DNA of 5,519 nucleotides from Anaerolineales bacterium UBA3905 (GTDB lineage Bacteria > Chloroflexota > Anaerolineae > Caldilineales > Caldilineaceae). This document shows positions 1 to 4,847 of the stretch, in pieces. The notes beneath the pieces were generated by a model. The model was not told the DNA's origin. It searched no databases and worked only from the letters and a program-made list of their open reading frames with translations. The position numbers and the translations under genes were made by a program. Location: contig DGFH01000172.1 of assembly GCA_002391565.1 (NCBI GenBank), positions 1 to 5,519 on the forward strand. Direction: 5' to 3'. Positions within the stretch are counted from its first letter, which is position 1, and each line of letters begins with the position of its first letter.

Positions 1-148
1 CCCCTCATTTGCCCCACAACCACCCAGCAAGACGCCTTTGGGCAGCTCTGACCTCTGGTGACGCTGTAATGCTGGCCGGTTTTGCCACTTTTTGCTGAGA
101 CGCCGTCAGCCTGCCCCCCATGCCATCGTGCACCACATATTTTCATAG

Positions 149-154
149 TATACT
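149..154 (+). promoter_or_regulatory. Candidate -10 box (TATACT) for the WYL-domain gene
   Basis: TATACT matches the bacterial -10 consensus at five of six positions and sits in a locally AT-rich patch in otherwise GC-rich sequence. Transcription would begin near 161, leaving a leader of about 34 bases before the ATG at 195. No good -35 hexamer is visible 16-18 bases upstream, so this is a weak call. It does argue against the in-frame ATG at 120, which lies upstream of the box. Confidence 0.35.
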
Positions 155-194
155 CAACTCACATGTCTCGTCAAACCATCAAAAAGAGTCTGCT

Positions 195-2309
195 ATGTCT
201 GCACGCTCAATCTCTACAACCATCCCACCGTTGACCGACCTGCTGGCCGCGCTTTCCTACGATGCCCTGCGTCGCATCGGCGCCTTCCTGGGTGTAGGGT
301 TGCGCGGCGCTGGACGCCATCACAAGCGCACCTGGGTGCTCGCCATTGCTGCGTTCTGGGAAGATTCTGCCCGGGCGAAAACGCACTGGGAAAAACTCTC
401 GCCGCCGGCGCGCACGGCGCGCACCCGCCTGCTTGCTGCGCCAGCTGCGCCGGCTGCCCTCTTTCTATCCGAGTATGGCGGATTGCGCGCCCTGGCGCAG
501 CTTCACCCGCCCTTCTCCGGCGCCGAACAGTTGTTTCTGAGCGGTCTTCTCCATGCCGTCGGCGGCGGCGCACCACAAGCCGCACCGCGGCTGTGCACCC
601 CACCCCTGAACGTTGCACTGCAGAGCAATCCACCGGCGGCTGAGATCGGCGCCGTCGCTGAGGAGGGGCACCCGCCACACACACCGCTGACCGTCCTGCA
701 TGATATCTCACAGGCGCTTGCCTTTCTCTTGCAGCACCCCACGTTGCCGCTTCAGCACCGACGCTGGCTGCCACCCTCCGCGCTGCGCGCACTCAATCGG
801 CGTCTGGCTGCACCCGCTTCGCTCGCTGCCCGCTCCACACACCGCCAGACGTCGACGCTCCGCACCCTCTGGTTTCTCGCCGTGCAAGCCAATCTGATCG
901 ACGGCGCCCATGTCACCGCTGCTGGCTGGGCGTGGGCGGCGCTCCCACCGGACGCACAACTTACCACCTTGTGGCGCGCCTGGCTCGGTGCGGGCGGCGG
1001 CGCCGACGCCCGGCGGGCTTATCATCAGCCCGACGCTGGCTGGGATGACGCCATCCGCGCCCGTTACACAACCTGGCTGGCGCACTGCGCAACACCCTTT
1101 TCCGCAACCGACCTTGCCAACGCGCTCCTGAGCGATGAAACGTTGCCTGTCGCCTTTTTCGTCGCGCATTTTCAGACGTTGACAGCGCTGGATCACGCCC
1201 TGGCGACGTTGCTCGATGAGCCTTTGATGGCGCTCGGCCTGGTCGCGCGCCATTCCTATCACCAGCACCGCGTCACAGCGACCGGACGCTGGTTGCTGGC
1301 GGCGGAGTCCCCACCCTGGCTCGCCTGGAAGCGTGGCGCGGCGAGCGCCGCGCGCTGGCGCCACGCTTGCGACGACACACTCTGTCTGCAAGTGGCGTGG
1401 GACGCGGCGCCGGACATCCAGCTGGCGCTGGCTCAATTCAGCGTGGCGGATGCAGACGAACCCGAAGGCGATGGGGCGAGCGTCCATCGTTATTGTTTCA
1501 CACCGTTCAGCATCGCCCGGGCTGTCGGGCTGGGGGCAAGCATGGCGGCGCTCTGGCAGGCGTTGACTGCGCTCGACCTGCCGCTGCACGGCGCCGAGGC
1601 GCTACAGCTTCGTCGGTGGTGGGAGGAAGCCGCGACTCCGATCCGCGTGACGCTGGCGCCTGTTCTGCGCACCCACAGCGCGGCGCAGCTGGCGCACCTG
1701 GCGCAACAGGCGGCGATCCGGCCCTTTCTTGCCGAGGTGCTGGCGCCGACAGCCGCCATCGTGACCGGCGACATCGCCGCCCTGCTCGCCCGCCTGCGCG
1801 CTGCCGGGCTGGCGGTTGTCCCAGACGCCGCCGTCGATCCCACACCGGCGGATGACAACGGTCTGCTCTGGCTTGCCGGCAAGTTGTATCAACACCTGGG
1901 GCGCTACCTGCCAGCGCCTGCCCCCATCGACACGCGCCTGCTCGACCGGCTTTTGACCAGCCAGCCGCCCTGGCAACAGGCGCTGCTCCAGGCGCAATAT
2001 GAACGGCTGGTCGAACATCTGGCTGACCTTTTGGACAACCTGCCCTTCACGCCGCCGCCCACTCCCACCGACCCGGCGACCTGGCAGGCGCTGATCCATA
2101 CGGCAATTGAGCAGAAGCAGTCGCTGCAGATCACCTACTTTAGCGCCGGTCGCAATCTGCTCACACAGCGGCGCATCGAACCGTATTGGCTCGAAGAACA
2201 TCGCGGCGTCCTCTACGTGCGCGCGTACTGCCACAGCGCCGCGCGTGTGCTGACCTTTCGCCTGGATCGCATTCAGGCGCTCGAAGCAGTTTCCCGTTCG
2301 TCAGATTGA
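195..2309 (+). CDS. WYL-domain protein with helicase-associated (XPB/Ssl2-like) region
   Basis: A 704-residue, Ala/Leu-rich soluble protein with no signal peptide or membrane segment. Residues about 1-70 are helical and basic, with a KRTW patch. Residues about 342-371 look like the end of a winged helix (LGLV, then VTATGRWLL). Residues about 492-544 resemble the helicase-associated domain found without a motor in many bacterial proteins (PFLAEVLAPTAAIVTGDI, then LRAAGLAVVPD). Residues about 633-700 form a WYL domain: an LQITYF strand, RRIEPYWL, GVLYVRAYC and the closing TFRLDRIQAL. WYL domains bind ligands such as nucleic acids or nucleotides and mostly regulate transcription; several sit in CRISPR loci. 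The motif that names the domain reads LYV here. No helicase motor is present. I chose ATG 195 over the in-frame ATG 120 because the first 25 codons look non-coding and a candidate -10 lies between them; the RBS (AAAGAG) is weak. The gene converges on cas2. The domain call is firm, the role is inferred. Confidence 0.85.
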   Translation: MSARSISTTIPPLTDLLAALSYDALRRIGAFLGVGLRGAGRHHKRTWVLAIAAFWEDSARAKTHWEKLSPPARTARTRLLAAPAAPAALFLSEYGGLRALAQLHPPFSGAEQLFLSGLLHAVGGGAPQAAPRLCTPPLNVALQSNPPAAEIGAVAEEGHPPHTPLTVLHDISQALAFLLQHPTLPLQHRRWLPPSALRALNRRLAAPASLAARSTHRQTSTLRTLWFLAVQANLIDGAHVTAAGWAWAALPPDAQLTTLWRAWLGAGGGADARRAYHQPDAGWDDAIRARYTTWLAHCATPFSATDLANALLSDETLPVAFFVAHFQTLTALDHALATLLDEPLMALGLVARHSYHQHRVTATGRWLLAAESPPWLAWKRGAASAARWRHACDDTLCLQVAWDAAPDIQLALAQFSVADADEPEGDGASVHRYCFTPFSIARAVGLGASMAALWQALTALDLPLHGAEALQLRRWWEEAATPIRVTLAPVLRTHSAAQLAHLAQQAAIRPFLAEVLAPTAAIVTGDIAALLARLRAAGLAVVPDAAVDPTPADDNGLLWLAGKLYQHLGRYLPAPAPIDTRLLDRLLTSQPPWQQALLQAQYERLVEHLADLLDNLPFTPPPTPTDPATWQALIHTAIEQKQSLQITYFSAGRNLLTQRRIEPYWLEEHRGVLYVRAYCHSAARVLTFRLDRIQALEAVSRSSD

Positions 2310-2331
2310 TGTTGGCGCTGCGACGACGCCA

Positions 2332-2348
2332 CGCCGCTGCGAGCGGCG
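2332..2348. repeat. Hairpin H1, copy 1
   Basis: A perfect 7-bp stem, CGCCGCT paired with AGCGGCG, around a GCG loop. It recurs at 2456-2472 and 2580-2596; in the third copy a C-to-T change extends the stem to 8 bp. No T-run follows on either strand, so a classical intrinsic terminator is not supported, although the stem lies where two transcripts would converge. Confidence 0.8.
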
Positions 2349-2373
2349 CCTACGCACGACCGCAATGCCGTAG

Positions 2374-2392
2374 CTGCGGCTCTCAGCCGCAG
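2374..2392. repeat. Hairpin H2, copy 1
   Basis: A perfect 8-bp stem, CTGCGGCT paired with AGCCGCAG, around a CTC loop. It recurs exactly at 2498-2516. Together with H1 it gives two stable stem-loops per repeat unit, like REP/BIME-type intergenic palindromes. It could protect 3' ends or slow read-through between the convergent genes; that role is inference. Confidence 0.8.
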
Positions 2393-2609
2393 GTTCCCGG
2401 TCGTCAGATTGATGTTGGCGTTCGTCAAATGGATGGTGGCGCTGCGACGACGCCACGCCGCTGCGAGCGGCGCCTACGCACGACGGCGATGCCGTAGCTG
2501 CGGCTCTCAGCCGCAGGTTCCCGGTCGTCAGATTGATGTTGGCGTTCGTCAAATGGATGGTGGCGCTGCGACGACGCCACGCCGCTGCGAGCGGCGTCTA
2601 CGCGTGGAT

Positions 2610-2969
2610 TTACACCACCACATACGCCCGTGATGCGTGGCGTTGCGCCAACCCCAACATCACCACCTTGTCGACGCACAGATCGCACAACCCGTAGATG
2701 CGCACATCGTCCTGGCGTTCGTCGATCAGCCGGCGCAGGAGGGTGCACAGTCTCTCCAGGTCAGACTGTTTCAGGTCGCACTCGAAGACGCTGTACTGCA
2801 CGCGCTTGCCGAAGCCGTTCAACGTCTTCATCACCTTTGTGCGGCGTCGGTCGTCGGGAATGTCATAGCTGACGACAAACCAGCGCCGCCGGTTGCGCAC
2901 GGTCAGGCTTTCGCCTGGCTCGATTGCACGCTGTCGCTCTCCATCCTTCCCGCCGCGCCCCTTTGCCAT
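2610..2969 (-). CDS. cas2: Cas2, CRISPR adaptation protein with basic N-terminal extension
   Basis: A protein of 119 residues from the chosen start. The Cas2 ferredoxin-like fold is clear: the first strand with its conserved acidic residue (WFVVSYDIPDD, Asp36), KVMKTLNGFGKRVQYSVFECDL, the helix LERLCTLLRRLID, then DDVRIYGLC. Cas2 dimers bridge two Cas1 dimers in the spacer-integration complex. Typical Cas2 proteins are about 85-100 residues; here about 29 basic, Gly/Arg/Lys-rich residues precede the first strand. Two ATGs lie 6 bases apart. The one at 2969 has GGAGG 8 bases upstream, while the one at 2975 has only 2 bases of spacing, so 2969 is chosen. It is the last gene of the cassette, 227 bp after the RNase H gene and facing the WYL gene. 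The family call is very firm. Confidence 0.96.
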   Translation of the reverse strand: MAKGRGGKDGERQRAIEPGESLTVRNRRRWFVVSYDIPDDRRRTKVMKTLNGFGKRVQYSVFECDLKQSDLERLCTLLRRLIDERQDDVRIYGLCDLCVDKVVMLGLAQRHASRAYVVV

Positions 2970-2977
2970 TGTCATTG

Positions 2978-2982
2978 CCTCC
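2978..2982 (-). promoter_or_regulatory. Ribosome binding site of cas2 (GGAGG)
   Basis: GGAGG on the minus strand, 8 bases before the ATG at 2969 and only 2 bases before the alternative ATG at 2975. This spacing decides the start in favour of the shorter protein. Confidence 0.75.
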
Positions 2983-2985
2983 GAT

Positions 2986-3027
2986 CAGTCACAAGTCACA
3001 AGTCATACGTCACCATTCATAAATCAC
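2986..3027. repeat. Run of six degenerate 7-bp repeats in the cas2 leader
   Basis: On the plus strand the register is CAGTCAC, AAGTCAC, AAGTCAT, ACGTCAC, CATTCAT, AAATCAC. That is a period of 7 with a core close to AGTCAC. It lies directly upstream of the cas2 ribosome binding site. The layout resembles the short tandemly repeated heptamers known from heterocystous cyanobacteria, and a second heptad region of different sequence sits in the RT-cas1 gap. Confidence 0.7.
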
Positions 3028-3066
3028 CTCTCCTCCTTCTCTGAGAGACTGGTTGAAGAGGGTAGA

Positions 3067-3187
3067 AGTTTGACGCAAAGACGCAGCGACGCAGAGGTTC
3101 GCCGAGGAGTTGCAGAGCTGGCTACAGATGCGCATTCGTTTGATTCTCTCTGCGTTTCTTTGCATCTCTGCGCCTTGGCGTCGAAGT
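3067..3187. repeat. Imperfect long inverted repeat between RNase H gene and cas2
   Basis: The left arm, about 3067-3096 (TGACGCAAAGACGCAG, then CGACGCAGAG), is imperfectly complementary to the right arm, about 3147-3187 (CTCTGCGTTTCTTTGCAT, then CTCTGCGCCTTGGCGTCGA). The central region is about 50 bases, and the right arm is about 10 bases longer. The right arm begins just after the RNase H stop. Transcribed, this would fold into a long stem between the two genes. It has the look of a small non-autonomous (MITE-like) or REP-like element; no transposase is present. Confidence 0.6.
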
Positions 3188-3196
3188 TGGTAATAC

Positions 3197-3697
3197 TCAA
3201 GCAGCCTCCAAATACGCGCGCACCGCCTCCCACGGCAGCCCCGCCTGCCGCGCCAGCGCGTCCGCCAGGCTGTTCCACGCGCGCGGCGCCAGCCGATATT
3301 CGACCGCCGGCAACGCTGCGACCATCTTCTGTGCGCGGCGGCGCCAGGTGCGCAGCGCCGCGCTTTGCACCCCAAAACGCCCGGTCATCTGACCGACCAC
3401 CACCTCGCTGTCCAGCACGAAGACGGTCAGGCGGGCGCGCTGCCGCAACGCCAGTTCGGCGCCCAACAGCAGCCCGGCATACTCCGCCTCGTTGTTCGTC
3501 ACCGGCGGCAGCGCACGCCACGCCCAGTCGATCACTGCACCATCGTCGCGGCGCACCAATGCGCCACAGCCGGCGCCCATGCGCACGGAGAGCGGCTGCG
3601 GCGCGGCCGGGTTGGTCTCCGGCAGCGCGCCCAACCCGCCGTCACAAAAGACCCAGATGCGCGGCAACTGCCCCGCCAACCAGCGTCGCCAACTCAT
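3197..3697 (-). CDS. RNase H1-fold ribonuclease, linked to cas1
   Basis: A protein of 166 residues. All four metal-binding acidic positions of RNase HI are visible: Asp19 (VFCDGG), Glu72 (TNNEAEY), Asp96 (VLDSEVVVGQMTG) and Asp146 (NSLADALARQA). The TNNxAEY and DSExVV forms match the compact bacterial/archaeal RNase HI-like branch rather than the longer E. coli type. The family cuts the RNA strand of RNA:DNA hybrids. The ATG overlaps the cas1 stop (ATGA, 3694-3697) and a G-rich stretch (GGGGGTG) lies just upstream, so translation is probably coupled to cas1; an in-frame ATG at 3772 lies inside cas1 and is rejected. With a reverse transcriptase two genes upstream, the likely job is clearing RNA from cDNA or hybrid protospacers during spacer acquisition. 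That role is inference; a general housekeeping RNase H carried in the operon is the alternative. Confidence 0.9.
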   Translation of the reverse strand: MSWRRWLAGQLPRIWVFCDGGLGALPETNPAAPQPLSVRMGAGCGALVRRDDGAVIDWAWRALPPVTNNEAEYAGLLLGAELALRQRARLTVFVLDSEVVVGQMTGRFGVQSAALRTWRRRAQKMVAALPAVEYRLAPRAWNSLADALARQAGLPWEAVRAYLEAA

Positions 3698-4722
3698 GCC
3701 AGCACCCCCACAAACGTTGTCTGCTCGCCGTTGACCACGCGTGCGTAGGCGCGCGTCTGCAGCTCGTAGCAATAGCGCAGTCGCTGGCGCGCCCCGCTCG
3801 GCTTGTGCGCCACCACATCGTCGGCGCGCGTCTCGTAGGCTTCCACCACGCGCGGCATCAACCGCTCGCCGATCTCGACCGGGCGTTCGCTGCGGCCCGT
3901 GAAGGTGAATTCCTGCGGCGCAATTTTGCCGCGCAGCACCAGGTCGAGCATAGCGTAATCGACCACCAACGGGCGGAACTCCTCCATCAGGTCGAGCACC
4001 AGCGAAGGGCGCCCTGCCTCCAGCGCGTGCAGCGCACCGACATAAGGATCAAGCCCGACGCGCTGCACCGTGCTTTCGATGTCCTTTTGCAGCAGCGCAT
4101 AGCCAAAACTCAGCAGTGCGTTGAAGGGATCGGGCGGCGGATAATACTTGCGCCCCTCAAAGCTCCATGCCGGCGTCAGCAGACCGCGCAGCGCGCCAAA
4201 ATAGAGCGCGCTGCCCTTGCCCTCGAAACCGCGCGCGGCGTCGAGCGTGGCCGCGCTGCTCACACTGCGCCTCATCTGCGCCACGCCCGCCGCCGCCGCC
4301 GTGAACGACTTCGCCAGCTTTGCATCAACCTGGGCGCCTAGCAATTCGAGCAGGATGCGCTGGTGATTGAGCTTCGCCTGCACAATCGCAATCGCCAGGC
4401 GCAAGGCGGCGCGCGCGTCGTCCGCGGCGCGCAGTTGCTTGTGACGCAATTGCGCCAGCTTCGAGCCATCCTTCTGCAGCCGCCCACGATAGCCGCCGCT
4501 GTGGCTGAGAAAGATGACGTCGATCTCGTGCTGCAACAGCAATGCCGCCGCCGGCGTGGTCAGTTGGACGTTGCCAAAGAGCACAACCTGCTCGATCTCG
4601 TGGATCGGCAGCGCGCTCAGCACCTGGGTTCGCCGCGTCTTGGGGTCGGTGCGCGTCACCTCCACCCGCTCCGCCTCCCGCCGGACAACTGCGCCTGGTT
4701 CACGCACATAGAGTACTGTCAT
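3694..4722 (-). CDS. cas1: Cas1, CRISPR integrase
   Basis: A protein of 342 residues, the usual Cas1 length. An N-terminal beta domain (about 1-85, with TVLYVREPGAVV, LPIHEIEQVVLFG and HEIDVIFLSHSGGYRGRL) precedes the helical catalytic domain. The metal-binding triad is visible: Glu167 (FEGKGSALYFGAL), His232 (YVGALHALEAGRPS) and Asp244 (LVLDLMEEFRPL). DPFNALLSFGYALL is the conserved core helix. Cas1, with Cas2, inserts new spacers at the leader end of the CRISPR array. The start at 4722 has GAAAGGTG 6 bases upstream; an in-frame ATG at 4839 would translate the intergenic heptad repeats and is rejected. The reverse transcriptase ends 125 bp upstream as a separate gene, whereas many RT-linked Cas1 proteins are fused to the RT. 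The 3' end overlaps the RNase H gene by 4 bp. Nothing suggests inactivation. Confidence 0.97.
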   Translation of the reverse strand: MTVLYVREPGAVVRREAERVEVTRTDPKTRRTQVLSALPIHEIEQVVLFGNVQLTTPAAALLLQHEIDVIFLSHSGGYRGRLQKDGSKLAQLRHKQLRAADDARAALRLAIAIVQAKLNHQRILLELLGAQVDAKLAKSFTAAAAGVAQMRRSVSSAATLDAARGFEGKGSALYFGALRGLLTPAWSFEGRKYYPPPDPFNALLSFGYALLQKDIESTVQRVGLDPYVGALHALEAGRPSLVLDLMEEFRPLVVDYAMLDLVLRGKIAPQEFTFTGRSERPVEIGERLMPRVVEAYETRADDVVAHKPSGARQRLRYCYELQTRAYARVVNGEQTTFVGVLA

Positions 4723-4728
4723 GATTTT

Positions 4729-4736
4729 CACCTTTC
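4729..4736 (-). promoter_or_regulatory. Ribosome binding site of cas1
   Basis: GAAAGGTG on the minus strand with 6 bases to the ATG at 4722. It supports this start over the in-frame ATG 117 bases further upstream. Confidence 0.65.
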
Positions 4737-4754
4737 GATCGTGAATCGTGCTAA

Positions 4755-4839
4755 GTGTTGCGTGTTCCGTATTGCGTGTTACGTGCGACTTGCTCCGATC
4801 ACGCACCACGAAACACGCACCACGCAACACGCACCACAC
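4755..4839. repeat. Opposed heptad runs (inverted heptamer element) in the RT-cas1 gap
   Basis: Five 7-bp units run from 4755 to 4789 (GTGTTGC, GTGTTCC, GTATTGC, GTGTTAC, GTGCGAC). Six related units of opposite orientation run from 4798 to 4839 (AACACGC and ACCACGC types). The two runs are roughly complementary, so the RNA could fold into a long imperfect stem with a loop of about 8 bases. The element fills most of the 125 bp between the RT stop and the cas1 ribosome binding site. It could act as an insertion, an attenuating stem or an RNA processing site; the sequence does not say which. Confidence 0.7.
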
Positions 4840-4847
4840 AATCTATT

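Larger units (their letters stand above)
2286..2603. repeat. 124-bp tandem repeat, about 2.5 copies, between convergent genes
   Basis: Copies anchored on TCAGATTGATGTTGGCG begin at 2301, 2404 and 2528. The middle copy is 124 bp. The first is 103 bp because it lacks a 21-bp block (2421-2441 in copy 2). The third stops matching near 2603, just before the cas2 stop. Outside that block, copies 1 and 2 differ at two positions and copy 3 differs at one, so the expansion looks recent. Weaker homology reaches back to 2286, inside the end of the upstream gene. The whole period is conserved, so this is not a CRISPR array. The period is not a multiple of three and reading frames change between copies, so it is not a coding repeat. 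It fills the 300-bp gap between the two stop codons. Confidence 0.9.

Noticed and set aside
1..119. End of an upstream gene or a CRISPR leader at the left edge
   Set aside because: Short open stretches exist in several frames, but none shows a recognisable protein tail, and there is no repeat unit to support a leader.
120..194. In-frame upstream ATG for the WYL protein
   Set aside because: The extra 25 codons look like untranslated leader and contain the candidate -10 box.
708..1589. A 293-codon open frame on the minus strand
   Set aside because: Antisense to the WYL gene, Arg-rich and without a recognisable domain; a by-product of high GC.
2332..2516. H1/H2 stems as intrinsic terminators
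   Set aside because: The stems are perfect, but no T-run follows them on either strand.
2301..2603. CRISPR array between the WYL gene and cas2
   Set aside because: The whole 124-bp period is conserved, with no unique spacers between short repeats. It is an ordinary tandem repeat.
2893..4341. A 482-codon open frame on the plus strand
   Set aside because: It lies antisense to cas1 and the RNase H gene, runs through intergenic repeats, and has a low-complexity Arg/Ala/Pro-rich product with no recognisable domain. Long antisense frames are expected in GC-rich coding DNA.
4723..4839. Cas1 start at 4839
   Set aside because: It would add 39 residues encoded by heptad repeats; ATG 4722 has a good ribosome binding site and begins directly at the first Cas1 strand.
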